The notes: generated by a model from the sequence alone, not told the origin. A stretch of DNA of 64,000 nt from Stromatinia cepivora (GCA_014898415.1 RCTD01000001.1:4092001-4156000); one strand, 5' to 3'; numbered from the stretch's first letter, positions 1-12,800 are shown. Program-made: numbers and translations.

Positions 1-21
1 ATATAATCTCAGTCGTGGTGC

Positions 22-486
22 TTGCCCCCCCCCGAGTTTAGCGGCCGCCGCATCAGGCAAGGTACACGCACATGCCCACCGCCGCTTTCAATATCTATAA
101 AAGATCACGCTCCCCTCTCCTCAACCATCTTCTTCTTCAACCCTCTCCTAACACCCCTCTCTCGACCGCGTCATACACCATCGACTCCTCTACTGAGATC
201 CACTCAGTATGCCTCATCACAGCTGAAGAGCCTTGATAGTACGGCCGGTTTGAAGCCAAACCTCTCGATCTGCTACTCTAGAATCGATGCTTGTGACTAT
301 TGCGATGGCGATCATTCCTCTAGATGGTATCGCATTCCCCGAGATACGAGCGTGAGCCCAACTCGCTGCCCTCGCCTCCTTCGCCTCAGTACTACATTAT
401 CCCAATCCTCACAGCAATACCTGCTGGGTGCTTGTCTTAGATATCACGTGGAAGCGATATCCGGTCGGCGAGTACTGAGGCTGTGA
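22..486 (+). CDS. uncharacterised open frame in left flank
   Basis: A 154-codon open frame rich in Ser, Pro, Leu and Arg, with no domain, membrane segment or motif that I recognise. It begins in a pyrimidine-rich stretch and its composition looks like translated untranslated-leader DNA rather than a folded protein. No intron signals or conserved motif support it. It may be a chance frame, or part of a host gene cut off by the window edge and by the transposon-rich DNA to its right. Confidence 0.2.
   Translation: MPPPEFSGRRIRQGTRTCPPPLSISIKDHAPLSSTIFFFNPLLTPLSRPRHTPSTPLLRSTQYASSQLKSLDSTAGLKPNLSICYSRIDACDYCDGDHSSRWYRIPRDTSVSPTRCPRLLRLSTTLSQSSQQYLLGACLRYHVEAISGRRVLRL
96..185 (+). promoter_or_regulatory. 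TATA box and pyrimidine tract, promoter-like
   Basis: TATAAAAG at 96-103 is followed by a long CT-rich stretch (111-185), an arrangement common just upstream of transcription starts in filamentous fungi. No convincing gene follows: the ATG at 209 closes after five codons. If this is a promoter, its gene is broken or lies in a frame I cannot resolve. Confidence 0.3.
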
Positions 487-512
487 GGCGACGGTACTAT
501 CGTAGGGTTTAT

Positions 513-737
513 TGTTGGTAAACGACACAATCAGATTCGAACAAAGGGTTGGTACAAGTAGTAACTAGTAATCGGTTTACTATTTGAGTTGAGCAAGAAG
601 CTCCATATACTAAGGAAACTATCTAGCTATATAGACCTTCGTTCTCCGTTGCTCACCATTGCTCACTGCTAAGCGGTGATGAGCCCTTAGTGCTCAATAG
701 TGCTCATCACTGATCACTGCTGATCACTTGGGTTACA
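513..737 (-). repeat. candidate solo LTR of an unidentified retroelement
   Basis: Read on the minus strand the segment starts TGTAACCC and ends TTACCAACA, giving TG..CA ends about 225 bp apart, with a TATA-like TCTATATAG inside. The terminus-proximal part (648-730 on +) is built from short TGCTCA and TGATCAC repeats. I find no clean target duplication at these ends (ATTGTT occurs near both, slightly out of register), and no second copy is in the window, so the call is tentative. The Tc1 transposase frame begins immediately to the right. Confidence 0.3.
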
Positions 738-753
738 CATTGTTCCTGCCTGA

Positions 754-2056
754 GGTTCTACTAATACCGGGAAGGTATCTGAGCCTAAGGTTCCTCAGGC
801 CTTACGGTTCATAACAACGAAGCTCTTTTCAGAGATTAATTTCGTTGAACGCAATAATATTCGCACCGAAAATGGCCGTCGATGGCCTCGAAGAAGGCTC
901 TTTCAAGAGAATCAAATTCATCCTTCAGTAGCATATCGAATATATAAGCGTGAAGATCTTCGAACTCTCCATAATAGTAGCTTCAGGAAGGAAACGCGTG
1001 GTCGAAACTCGAAGATTACAAAGGCTGTACTTCAAGCAATAGAGGAGATTATTCGGAATACTGAGCAGGAAGGAAGGACTATAAGCTATGAGAATCTTGG
1101 GATCGAAGTTGGTCTAGAGAACGTTTCAGGGAGAACTATTCAACGAGCACTTGGAACTCGACGATGTATTGCTTGCAAGAAGAGCTGGGTTAACCCAGAT
1201 CTTGCTCACCGTCGAGTCGAATGGGCACAGTATATGCTAGCCAAATACCCTAAGCCGGAAGATTGGAGGCATGTACGATTCTCTGATGAGACCCATCTTG
1301 GATTTGGATCTCAAGGTCGAATATTGGTGATCCGTAAGCCTGGAGAGCGTGGTTGCCCTGATTGTCTACAGGAGGAGAAGAAGCCGAATGAGAAGGATAT
1401 AAAGAGGGTTCACGCCTGGGGCAATATTGGAAACAACTACAAGAGCAAACTCTACAAGTACAATTGTCGGGATAACTGTATACGGGGAAGTGAAGCTTAT
1501 CAACGGACGTATAGAACTCTTTCTTGTTAATACGTTTTGATTTGCCTAGAGAGCTAGAAACTATGGAGGGTGAAGAACTATATAATGGTGTATGCCGAGG
1601 CACTAGTGCGCACGTGATCCTTACCATACACGTGATTCATATTCCGACAACAATAGTGGGAACTCGAATGGGAAGATGACTCAAAAGACTTATATCTCTC
1701 TTTTAGAGCAGGAGTGTAAAGATTGGGGTAAAGAAGGCTGCGTTCTTGAGGAAGATGGAGACTCTGGGCATGGAACTAGCAAGAGTAATCCTGTGAAGAC
1801 TTGGAAGGAAAAGTACAATTTGAAGTCTTATTTCAACTGTGCTTGCTCTCCTGATCTTGCACCTATTGAGAATGCATGGCAAGCTCCAAAGGCATATTTA
1901 CGGCAATATGGGCATTGGGATGACGAGACTATATGGGAGCTTGTGTAAGAGGGCTGGGATAAATTATCACAGGAAACGATTAATAAATGGGTTAACAGTA
2001 TGCCTCAACGATTAAAAGATGTAATCGGAAACGAAGGTAGACTTATTGGATATTAG
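754..2056 (+). pseudogene. Tc1/mariner-family transposase, split by a solo LTR
   Basis: A DDE-superfamily cut-and-paste transposase of a fungal Tc1/mariner lineage. The frame is open from 754 and shows an Arg-rich helix-turn-helix region (about 860-1180) before the catalytic domain. The first catalytic Asp is in RFSDETHLGFG (codon 1285-1287), the second in LEEDGDSGHG (1754-1756 or 1760-1762), and the Glu in SPDLAPIEN (1868-1870). A 185-bp solo LTR sits at 1465-1649 between the first and second catalytic residues; removing it with one copy of the ACAAT duplication restores phase. A TAA at 1946-1948 (one C->T from CAA) cuts the C-terminal tail, which otherwise runs to the TAG at 2054-2056. No start ATG or 5' terminal repeat is visible, so the N-terminus is probably lost. 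Much less RIP-damaged than the DNA to its right. Confidence 0.9.
1465..1649 (-). repeat. solo LTR of Copia-1 inside the Tc1 transposase
   Basis: A 185-bp copy of the Copia-1 LTR in reverse orientation: + strand TGTCGGGATAACTG at the left, ATTCCGACA at the right. It is flanked by the 5-bp duplication ACAAT (1460-1464 and 1650-1654). It has one 9-bp ATCCTTACC unit where other copies have more. Almost no RIP changes are seen, in contrast to the inner halves of the LTRs on the full-length copies at 3125 and 14153. Confidence 0.95.
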
Positions 2057-2084
2057 AAGATAATTATTTAGACTTTACTTATAA

Positions 2085-2192
2085 TTAATTTCTCTTGAGT
2101 ACATCGAGTTCAGTACAATTTTGTATGGTAATTGATGCATTAGTGAAGAAATATTCGAAGTGTCGCACTTTTTTTGTCATGGGTGGGCAGGG
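2085..2192 (+). repeat. 3' terminal inverted repeat of the Tc1/mariner element
   Basis: About 105 bp, matching in inverted orientation 61592-61700; shared cores are TACAAAATTGTACTGAACT (minus-strand reading) and GTGTCGCACTTTTTTTGTCAT. It lies directly after the transposase stop, and the outer end is followed by TA (2193-2194), the expected Tc1 target. From 2195 to 2432 I recognise nothing. Confidence 0.75.
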
Positions 2193-2432
2193 TAGCTCCG
2201 GCGTCGGATCGGAAGAAATATAATCCCGATGCACGAGGCATTTTGCTTCGTCAGTATAAGGTTGAAGCTTTCTCACTTAATATTTTGATATTCGAGTAGC
2301 CAGAATCTTAATATAGTACTTGTATATACTAATCTCAATAAAAGTATTTTTTTGATAATTTATTCAGCTGTTTTATATATAATCTTGCATAATACTCTTT
2401 TGATGGGGTCCGAGATTTTGCGGGTTTGGTAT

Positions 2433-2714
2433 TGTCACGAATCGTGAACCGCAGGAGGCTAATCACGTGATACCTCTTATCTTCCATATCAATTAATGAG
2501 CTGATCGTCTATGCACATATATTATGATTCATATGATTTAGTATAGTAAAATAGTGATCCTAATAATGTATATATATAATTCTACAATTCACAAATGGAT
2601 ATTTATATATATATATCTAATCGCTCTTTACGAATTATAGTTTTTCAATTATAGATTTTAAGGAATATAATTGATCCTATTTATTCAACTTTATTATAAC
2701 TTTTATATATTATA
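2433..2714 (+). repeat. G1 5' LTR
   Basis: 282 bp. The first 90 bp are nearly unmutated (TGTCACGAATCGTGAACC, then CACGTG at 2464-2469). The 3' part is strongly C->T/G->A changed: the intact terminus GTGCGTCACA seen at 42866-42875 has become an A/T string here. Confidence 0.95.
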
Positions 2715-3124
2715 TTATCTATAATTCATTTATAAGTATTCAATTATTTAATGATCTCTCAAATAATATTTTATTTTAATAATATCTTCTTAAATGAACT
2801 TTTACAAATACTATATCTAAAAGAAAAAGATCTATTTTGATTTAATCAATAAAGATATAAATCTTTTTAGAAATATATTATTACTTTTATAATATAACAA
2901 ACTCCTTCTTTTGTATATTTCAAATCTTTGAAAATCTATTCCAAAAAGTCTTCCCTTTTTTCTCAATTATTTCAATAATCTTTTGAAGAAAATATAGATA
3001 TAGGATTGAATAATATTACTATTGGAAAAAAGAAAACTAATAAAGAAAAGATTTCAATATATAAAGTTAATGTTTTTAATAGTTCAATTGTTTTTTCTGA
3101 ATCATTATTATAATTATAAGATCT
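2715..3124 (+). pseudogene. G1 leader and start of gag, remnant
   Basis: Collinear with the sequence after the 5' LTR of the other Gypsy copies (17392, 34323, 45950). It ends at the GATCT target site (3120-3124) where Copia-1A entered. No open frame of any length survives. The capsid assignment rests on position between LTR and protease, not on recognisable motifs. Confidence 0.7.
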
Positions 3125-3335
3125 TGTCGGAATATGAATCACGTGCATGGTAAGGATGGTAAGGATGGTAAGGATCACGTGAGCACTAGTGCTTGCACTA
3201 GTGTTTCGATATGCATCATTATATAGATCTTTACCATCTATAGATTCTAGCTCTCTAGGCAAATCAAACGTATTAATAACAAAAGAGTTTATACATTTGA
3301 TAAACTTCATTTCCCTGTATACAATTGTTCCGACA
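3125..3335 (+). repeat. Copia-1A 5' LTR
   Basis: Outer half conserved: CACGTG at 3140-3145, three 9-bp GGTAAGGAT units, a second CACGTG, and a doubled CACTAGTG palindrome. The inner half is A/T shifted compared with the 3' LTR (for example CATTTCCCTG here, CACTTCCCCG at 9851-9860). Confidence 0.95.
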
Positions 3336-3769
3336 CTGATCAATTTTTGTTATAATGATATTATAAATCAGATATTGGGAATTGGTACGAAGAGTTACAA
3401 ATTCTAAATCAATTTTGATTTTGTCTTTGTAGCTAAATAAAGGTATTTCGTTGTAAGATAAAGTATTTTTATATTAAGGAATAAATCTCTAACTATTGAA
3501 TAATCCAAAAGAATTGAAGGATCAAGAATAATAGCTATCTAATAGCGAATTTGAAGTTCACTTCTTGATTCAACTATTCTGTATTTATTACACATTTATT
3601 AGACAATATAGGGTATATATCTAAAGAAAATCTAAAAGCAATTTCAAGTTTTTCGTTATATCCATTTTCTTATGAAAAACTATTTCATTTATTTATTTCA
3701 TGCGAGTTGTCAGTTATATACAAGATTGATCAATTCGATTTAATTAATTTCATTACTCTAATCGTTCTG

Positions 3770-3870
3770 CTCATTTCGGTCAAACCCGTTTCGATCAAAT
3801 CTGATCATTTTGATCAAATTTTGATCAATTTTGATCAATTTTGATCAATTTCGATCGATTCGATCAATCA
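3770..3870 (+). repeat. TTGATCAA-type array in Copia-1A leader
   Basis: At least ten GATCAA/GATCGA words in about 100 bp between the 5' LTR and gag. The same position in copy B (about 32690-32790, reverse) has the same array, so it is part of the element. A similar array occurs in the 3' non-coding part of the unrelated Gypsy family. Confidence 0.8.
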
Positions 3871-4511
3871 ACCCCAATTTCGAAATATCTTTAGGATTCA
3901 ATAATACTATATATAGTACAAATGAAACTTCATTACAATATACATTTCATATATTACGAATCTATATTCAAATTCTTTTTTAAAACCATTTTAAAAATTT
4001 TATAACGATTAACTTCGATATAATCCGAAAATATATAATAACCATTATTATAACGATTATGGTAGGCATATTCGAGTATTCTCTTATAATTCTTCACCCT
4101 GAAAGAATACAAATTCTATTGTTATTAGTATCAATCATTTTATATATCAAAAGCGAAGAATACAATGAATAAATAAATAAATAGAAATACGACCAATTCA
4201 TATTTATAGAAAAAAATCTTTAGGAAATCATCGATTTTTGTAAATACAAGCTGAAGTTCTATATAATATATAATTACATCGATAAAGATTTATAAAGTGA
4301 TTATTACAGCGATTTTACAGATTTTTGAATTGAATATTTCGAATTCATTTATTCAAAGATTATATTCAGATTATATACTAAATTAAAAACAAATGACTTG
4401 TTTATCAAAAAGACGATATAATATACAAAACTAATAATCAATAAAATTTTGATCGAAATGCTTTATACTCTATATACATTGTAATCAAATAATCAAATTC
4501 GAAAAACAAGA

Positions 4512-5830
4512 ATGAATCGATACTTCCAATTTCGATCAAAAATTATCCTAAACCAAATCAAGATATTCGATAACAATATATATCTGGATATTATCCCCGA
4601 AGACTTAATACTTTTATTCAATTCTCAAAAGAAAGAACAATTTGTACAAATGAATATAAGGCAATTATCTTCAATGCAATATAAAGGAATTCAATCATTA
4701 TAATTAGGCAAGAAATCGGGATCTTATATATTTAAAGAACTTCCAGATAATAAATATCAAGATTCAGAATAGAAATAATATTCAATGTTATTACAATTAT
4801 CGTATAATAATAATATATCATTTGGAAATGAAAAACTATCGAATAAAAAGAAATTTATTGATAGTAAAAGATTATTAAGTAAATCATTTAATGATGGGAA
4901 ATCTTCAAACAATAGTAAACATTTCGGAAACAATTGTAAGGCAGATAATACAGATCAGAATAATATTTATATATATCTTTGTAGAAACAATAACAAAGGA
5001 AGAGATCCAATCAATAATAAAGGGAATAATGATTTAAGAAATTACAAAGATAAACCATTCGATCATATACAAAGCGGTAATATCAATTGTAATCTCGGAA
5101 ACCTCGAGAAACTTTACGATAATATTAATAAATATATTGATCAAGATAATAACTTCGATTATAAGTATATTATCTTTTTTAATTATTATAAAAGAATTGA
5201 TATCTATTCAAACTTTTATATAAAAGTATTTCCTATGATATTAAAGGAAAAGGCTTTTACATTCTATTATTCGAACCTCAATTATATTCCAAATACAATG
5301 AAGGGTATCTATAAAATGATGAAAACATTTTTCGAAGGAGAAGGGTATCAATACAGATTTATAGAAAAATAGAATCATATAATATTCAAAACAATCATTA
5401 TATAGAACTCTAGAAAATCGATATCAGAATATTTGGATATTATAATTATTAAACTTCGATATCTTCAAAAAGGTTTACCAAAAGAACTTCAAATAATTAT
5501 ATATATCCAAAAAAAGATCCTTAATACATATAACCACATATTAGTATATAACCAAGTATACTATCGATCTTCAAAATCTGTAATCGGATTCATCGAAGAT
5601 CTATGAAATTCTATCTCTATATATAAGAAATCATATCCGAACGAAAACAAAATATTCTATATAGATCGAATATACAATCAAAAGAACCCCAAGTACAATT
5701 ACAAATACAAATCCAATTAATAATTTTTTATTTAATTAAAAGGAATTAAAAGATATTTTATTTATAAAAAAGAAGATTATTAATTAAACAAGTATATAAA
5801 AATTGAATGAATTGAATTGAAATACAAATA
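4512..5830 (+). pseudogene. Copia-1A gag remnant
   Basis: Open stretches at 4512-4703 and 4785-5372 keep a recognisable fungal Copia capsid: the segment around 5210-5290 reads FPMILKEKAFTFYYSNL, matching the conserved FP-x-LK-x-A-x-x-FYYSNL block, followed by FFEGEGYQYRFIEK. After the stop at 5372 the homology continues in frame through premature stops. It reaches a degenerate zinc-knuckle region (KRYFIYKKEDY, about 5745-5775) in which the Cys residues have become Tyr, as G->A would do. Nucleocapsid and capsid would package the RNA in cytoplasmic particles; this copy cannot. Confidence 0.85.
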
Positions 5831-6139
5831 TAGGGAATTATTCAAAAACAACAATAAAAACTTCGGATTATATTTCGAATAATATATTATCAAATATAAA
5901 GGAATTTTATTGAATATCGATATTAATAAAGAATTCATAATATATATTCAAAACGATCTAAAGAAGGATATAAAGAATAACAGTTCAAAATATACTTAAA
6001 TTTCATCCTGCAAATCGATTAATAAAAAAGAAATTGTAATAAATCTATTCAATAAAACAACAATATATATTTTAATTAGTTTCATCAATAAATTAACTAA
6101 CAAAACCAAAAAATACAAAGCTTTTTTCTCGAAATACAA

Positions 6140-7650
6140 TAACAAAGAGTTTCAGAGTATCATTATCGATACAAAAACATTCCAATAATCTATAATAGAA
6201 TTCAAACAATACCAAATATATTAAAAAGACATTAAGAATATTATATTGAATATAAATAAAACAAGAATCGCAAAAATGATATTCGGAATTAGAAAGGCTG
6301 AATCAATCGGATCGATTCAATTAAACCTATCTCCAGGAATTATCGAATTCTATATTATGGAATCAGAAATATTATTCCTATTATCGTTATAGAATATAAA
6401 TCGATTCGGGGTATATTATAATAATATCATCGATGCATTTATATTACTAATTACAAACCACCCTTATATTTACAAATTCAAATATATAATATTACTCTGG
6501 AATATAAAAATCCAATAATTTATATAAACATTCATCGATATAAATAATTGTTATTTGACCGAATCGGAAATATAAAGATTACATCATCGTTTTGATTACC
6601 CTTTTATAAACAGATTTTATCGAATTCTCCAATATATAGATTATATAGATATTGTTTAGAAAGATCTCAAAAGATTTATGAAATTCTGCGAATATTGTTA
6701 AAAATATAGAAAATCCTTAAATAGATTCAAATTCAATTTTCGTAACGATATCGAATTTAATTATTCGATTATAATCAATATTATATATATCAATAACAAA
6801 TTAATATTATATATTATTGATAAAGAAATCAGATTCCAAATAATACAATAATTCGATAATATTAACACGAAGTATATATAGGATAAATTAAGAATATATT
6901 GAATAGATATATATTTAGATCTATTAGATTATATTATTCACAATATTGGGAAAAACTTTGTAAATAAGGAATTCAAACAATATACTGAAATAATAACGAT
7001 CATTATGAAAAACATACTCATCGAAGTATATTAATCGATTAGGATGATCGAGTGTTATTATCAAATCATTCGATATATATATAATATCATCAAGGAAGAA
7101 TTTAAAGATATTAGAATAACAAAAGAATCAGTATTGCAAATGATAATGAAAGCAATCAATAATATCGTTGGCTTTAATGGAATTATATCTATCCTTCTAG
7201 TATTCGGAGTATATCTGCGAATGAATAAATTCGATTTATTGGTATTTAATATTCAATAACGATTTAATGCAATCAAGAAAGTAAGTAGCAAGATTAAAAA
7301 GCTTTAAGCTGAAAGATAAATAATAGATGTATTAAATTAATGTAATAATTTAAATACAACTTTAATCCATAAATTATTAATCAATTTAAAGGTATGGATA
7401 TAAAGAGAAGGAAACAATTGAATTGCTGGATGAACAGGGTTATTCATATTATTATAAATCGAGGGCGAAATCTGTATAATTCAATTATTAAGCGGATCTA
7501 CAATCTTTTAATTTACAATAATGAAATTTTATATAATCGAAATAATGATATCAATAAAATCTATTATATAAATAGAATATACTGTAATAGAATAAATCCC
7601 TTAGAAAATATCCTTGAAGGATTTCGAAACTGTTATTCAGAAGAAATTTA
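6140..7650 (+). pseudogene. Copia-1A protease and integrase remnant
   Basis: The aspartic protease starts near 6150 (FQSIIIDTK, with the DTG-type active site altered) and runs through SIGSIQLNLSPG. The GAG-pre-integrase zinc region (LHHRFDYPFINRFYRIL, about 6570-6625) keeps part of its His/Cys array. The integrase core's last helix is well preserved at 7044-7259 (YNIIKEEFKDI, LLVFGVYLRM). A C-terminal segment corresponds to 7394-7651 in another frame. Stops from W->TAG/TGA and Q->TAA are frequent, and D->N and V->I changes show G->A on the coding strand. Confidence 0.85.
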
Positions 7651-7849
7651 AAATCATCTTAAAAAACGTAGCGAAAGCGAATCCTAGTATCCTTTAAGTA
7701 ATTATTTCTTCAATGAGAATATTATATAATACAATAAATACAATACCGATCGAAATTATAGCAATATATCTCATTGAGGATACGATAACAATACTAAATA
7801 TAATTATCTATCTTCAAAAAAAAAAAAAAAAAAATATCATCAAACTCTT

Positions 7850-9560
7850 CAACAAGAATTTATTAATATCCAATATATTTTAAAATTTATCGATCTATAA
7901 AAAATCAAGAAAAAAAGAAATTAATGATTTAATAAAAAACAATATATTCGAAATTATACAATAAATAAATATACCAAAAAATATATGAATATTCAAATCA
8001 AGATTCATTAATGAAATCAAAAATAAAGGTATTAAAAAAGCATTCCCAAAATTGAAGTTTGTAATCCAAATATAAAATGATATAGAAAAGAGAACAGTAT
8101 TAATATAATTATTTATGATTTAATGAGTAAGTCAATATTTGATATTAAGTATTACAATCGTTTTATAATTAATTATATAAATAACTTTATATATTAAAGA
8201 TATTATTTAAGTTTATATATAAACAATATTCAATTTGGTATAATTATTCTATATTTTATTATTTAAGGAAATAGAATTCATAAAGGGAATATTATTATAA
8301 ATGATTAAATCATTATATAATATATTAAAGGTTGGAAATCATTGGTTTGGTATTTACTATAATCATTATCTCATTGTATTTTAAATGATTCAATCAATCT
8401 ATAATCTTTGTTTAATATATACCAAATAAGAAAACGAAGTATTTGGATTAATAGGATTTTAAATAAATAATATAATTATTATAACTAATAAAGTATTTAT
8501 AAATAAAGAATAAAAAGAACTCAAAAATATAAAGTTTTTTATAAAAGATCGAAAAACTTTATCATTCGAGAACCCCTTCAAATTCAATAGAATTATTATT
8601 ACCTAAATAAATAATAGTTTTATTTATATTAATCAGAAAAAGCAATATATAAATCTATAATTTGTTAAAATATAATCAATCAATATTTATAATACAAAAA
8701 GCAAAATTCAAAAAAATGTAATCCCAAAGGATCAATATATTGTTCAATATATAAAAGGAGTTTATATTTCGATAATATATTAATTAAAAGTATTATTCGC
8801 TTTTTCTTTTATTATCCAAATTATCAATCTCTAAAAGGAAAATACGAAATTAATGAATAAAACAATCCAATAATAAATAAACAATTCAATTAAAGAATTG
8901 AAATTTATACTATTCGATCTCGATTTGCTGAAACTAATAGTATTCATAAATATATCATTTACTAATAATCAAGATCTATCCTTACAAATCAAATATATTA
9001 TTATATTAATAAACAAAAACAACAAAGCGAATCTAATTCATTGATTATTCATCAAATATAAAAAAATCATTAAAAATATACTAATATCAGAACTTTATAA
9101 TATAATCTTAAGATTTGATATTAACACAATACTCAAAAATATTATCGAAGGTATATTATTAAAGCAAAAAATATTATTAATTATATATATAAACTCGAAA
9201 TTGCTTTACAATTGTTTTACAAAATTAGATTTAATATAAAAGAAAAGATTAATAATTGATTTAATGATTTTATAGCAATTATATAAATGAAAGAAGATAA
9301 TAAAAATCAAATAGATTAATAAAGAATCTAATTTTGCTGATATAATGATGAAGGCAAAATTATATTAGATTTTTAGAGATTTTATAAAAAATAATATAAT
9401 TAAGATTAAGGTTATAAAATGGATAAAGAGATCAAAATATAATAAAGAGAAAATGATATAAATATAAAAATTGAAGAACGAATGCAAAACAAAAGTTATT
9501 ATAGATATATATTCAATTATCGGATATATAATTATTTTATATATAAATTGATTTGAATAA
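7850..9560 (+). pseudogene. Copia-1A reverse transcriptase and RNase H remnant
   Basis: Homology to the Ty1/Copia RVT_2 domain starts at KKEINDLIKNNIFEI (about 7915-7960). It passes KSLYNILKVGNHWFGIYYNHY (about 8305-8365) and FGLIGF, the position of the catalytic VDD block, now unreadable. RNase H follows with SELYNIILRFDI (about 9085-9120) and IKWI-NKESNFADIMMKAK near 9310-9360. Stops occur every 20-40 codons. An A19 run at 7816-7834 lies just upstream. Not functional. Confidence 0.85.
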
Positions 9561-9658
9561 AGGAATAAAATAAAAGCTAAGATTGGAAAGAGTATTTATT
9601 TATTAAGCATACATATTCCTGGAGTATACAATACTTCGATTTTAAGAGAAATTGCTAA

Positions 9659-9878
9659 TATCGGAATATGAATTATATGTATGGTAAGGATGGTAAGGAT
9701 GGTAAAGATGGTAAGGATCATGTAAGCACTAGTACTTGTACTAGTGCTTCGGCATACACTATTATATAGATCTTTACCCTCTATAGATTCTAGCTCTCTA
9801 GGTAAATCAAATGTATTAATAACAAAAGAGTTTATATATTCAATAAACTTCACTTCCCCGTATACAGTTGTTCCGACA
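9659..9878 (+). repeat. Copia-1A 3' LTR
   Basis: 220 bp, four 9-bp GGTAAGGAT-type units. The inner (left) half is RIP-shifted (ATATGT where the 5' LTR has CACGTG). The outer (right) end CCGTATACAGTTGTTCCGAC is intact. Followed by AATCT, the RIP-changed twin of GATCT at 3120-3124. Confidence 0.95.
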
Positions 9879-12800
9879 AATCTTTATATAATGATTATGA
9901 ATTTGAAAAAGAAGAATCGATAATTGAAAACTATAATAATAATAAGCTTTATAATAGTATAATCTTTTTTTGAACTTTAAGTAATATTTATATAAATATT
10001 TAGATTAATAATAATATCTAAGATTCCTTTTATTCCTTTAATCGAAAATCAAAAATCTTTATTTAAGTAAACTCGAAGATCTCAAAATCAAAAAAAGAAA
10101 ACTTTGATTAGATAATTTGATTATTCAGAGTTTTTCAATAATTCTTTTTCTTTTTTAGGAAATAATAATCTATATAATAATCAGGGATTCTTTTATTTAA
10201 GAAGTCGATTTAATTAATCAAGATTGTTTTTCTATATTAATTATAATTTGTATTGAGATATATATATCTCAAAATCCACAAATCTTATTATTAAATTTAA
10301 TGATAATATTGAATCTAAAATTAATTTATAATAATTATTAGTTTTAGAACAATTTGAATTATATATTATATTATTTAAAAATGAAATGCAATATTATATA
10401 TATATAATTAATCAAATTGAATCGAAAATATAAATATATTGTTATACTTTTTATATATGAATATTCTGATTCATAATATTCGAATTGATCGAATAGTTTA
10501 TAACGATTTATCGGAATTTGGTTGAAATTAATAATACTTGTTTTTAATATAAAATGTAGATTATGCTTAATATAAATTGATATAATAATTTCCTAGAATA
10601 ATATAGAAAATTCAGATTATTTATTATCCAAACGGAGATTATTGATGATAAGATTTTATTTAAAGATTTTGAATAAAAGATTTCCGATTTTCTTTTGTAA
10701 ACAATAGCAATATTTATCAAGGATTATAAAATTATAAAAGAATTTGTAAATATATTTATTAAAATAAATCAAAATGAAATTTATTACAAAAACAAAATCG
10801 ATATTATATTAAACAGAATATTTTTATAATTATTTACAAATCAATAATTATTATAAATTTTTTGCAATTTTCTTAAAGCTTTAATAATTCTAATTTTAGA
10901 AACTCTATATTTTTGAAATTATTTCTATCTCAAAATATTCCTTTCGGATATATAGGTTCCGTTATATTCAATAATTATTTGAATTTCAAATATTTATTGT
11001 TTTTTCCTTTTCCTGGAATAGTATATATATTAATACTTTGTATCGATAATCTTAATAAAATCGAAATAATACAAAAGAAATAGAAAAATTCGAAGAATAT
11101 TGGAATATTTAAAAAAGATTTTAGTTTAAAAGTTATAATTGAAGTTATATAAAATATCTATTTAAAGAAAGAAAAGTGTTTAAAATCAAATGTTTAGATT
11201 TTGTTTTTATTCTAAGTGTTATATAAAATATAAAATTTCTTAATCTAATAAAACTTATAAGAGGGGAAGCATTTATTTTTCCTTATAATCTTTCGAAAAA
11301 TGGTTATATTTATTAATCAAAAGCCCTTATTAATTTTGAAATAAATAAATTCGTTTTTATTAATATCATATTTTTTATTTGTTTATTTCTTATATTTAAA
11401 TCAAAAATTATATTGTTTAAGATTTCAATTAAAATTAAAAAATATAATAGTATATAAAGCTATATCATTATTTATTTCATATTTTTTAATTTAATAATTA
11501 ATAATTATAAATAATCTTTTATCTCTTTCTTTATTATTGAATTAAAGAATTATAATATTATTTTAAATAAACTTTGGTTATCCGAGATTTAAATAAAATT
11601 TAATTATTTTAATCGATATTTCAAATAATTTAAAAAGAGATTCTATATTATCTCCTGTTTGAACAATTTCTTCGTTATTTAATTATTCCTTTATAAACAA
11701 AAAATTAATCGATTAACCTAATAAAATATTGATCGATAGAATAATTAATTCGAAGAATATTGAAATCGAAAAGATTTATAATTGAATAAATTAATTGTAA
11801 TTAATAATATATAATAAGAATCTTTAAATATAAATATAATATAGATTCTTATTGAAAAGGAAAAAGCCCTGATTCCCTTTAAGTTCAATTTATCTTCTTT
11901 TCAATCAATTATATCATTATTACAGATCTATAAATACCTCCCCTATATATCATCCGAAATCCTCGATTTATATATATTTAAATCCAATAAGTTTTAATTA
12001 AAAAATAAAAAAAAAAACAAATTGAACTTTTTATTATTATTTTGAAAAAATTCAATAATATAATAAACTTTCAATAAAATAAATAATATACAAAAAAGAA
12101 AATATTGATTATTCTAATTAAATTTAAGAATACAAAAGTTCCAAAAAAATTCGATCAAATATTAACCGAAATCGATTCAGAATCTAAAATACCATTTGAA
12201 TATCGATAATATCATTAAATCTTTTTCAAATATGAATCAAATATCTTACCTTCTAATTAATTTTATAATTATAAAATCATATTGGAAGATAAAAAAGAAA
12301 AAGCTTTACATTATAGTTCGCTTTATAAGATATCTCTGAAATAACTGAAAATTATTAAAGAATATATTATGAATAATTTCAACAAAAGTTTTATTAAATC
12401 TAATCAAACCTTTTATACTATATCTATCCTATTCATCAAAAAACTTAATAATAGCCTAAAATTCTGTATAAACTTTAGATTATTGAATTCCTTAATATAT
12501 AAAGATCAATATCCTCTTCCTTTAATCAACGAAACACTTTCTTGGTTTTCCGATATCAAGATTTTTACCAAATTCGATATTCATCAAGTTTTCTATTATA
12601 TAAGAATGAATCCTGTTTCAGAAAAGTATATTAGTTTTTGAATCCGATATAGATTATACAAATACAAAATTGTATTATTTAGATTAATAAATAATCTTAT
12701 AATCTATTAATATTATATAAATAATATTCTATTTGATTATTTAAATATCTTTTATATAATATATTTCAATAATATTCTAATCTATTTCAAGAATAAAAAA

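Larger units (their letters stand above)
3125..9878 (+). mobile_element. Copia-1 copy A, full-length RIP-mutated Ty1/Copia element
   Basis: 6754 bp with direct LTRs of 211 bp (3125-3335) and 220 bp (9659-9878), ends TGTCGG..CCGACA (TATCGG in the 3' LTR after G->A). The target duplication is GATCT (3120-3124) / AATCT (9879-9883). The order gag, protease, integrase, reverse transcriptase, RNase H identifies Ty1/Copia. Every domain carries stops. A second copy in reverse orientation occupies 14153-33436. Confidence 0.95.

Noticed and set aside
1465..1649. The 185-230 bp repeats as an independent MITE family
   Set aside because: Their inverted ends look MITE-like, but the same sequence forms direct terminal repeats of Copia-1 at 3125/9659 and 33234/14153, so they are LTRs.
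2972..3407. Opposite-strand frames of about 70-125 codons overlapping Copia-1 LTRs (also at 9596, 14127, 33226, 59318)
   Set aside because: They recur only because the LTR recurs and change length with RIP; no coding evidence.
7816..7834. A19 run as a LINE or processed-pseudogene tail
   Set aside because: It lies inside Copia-1A just before RT; the matching place in copy B has a shorter run, so it is a homopolymer expansion.
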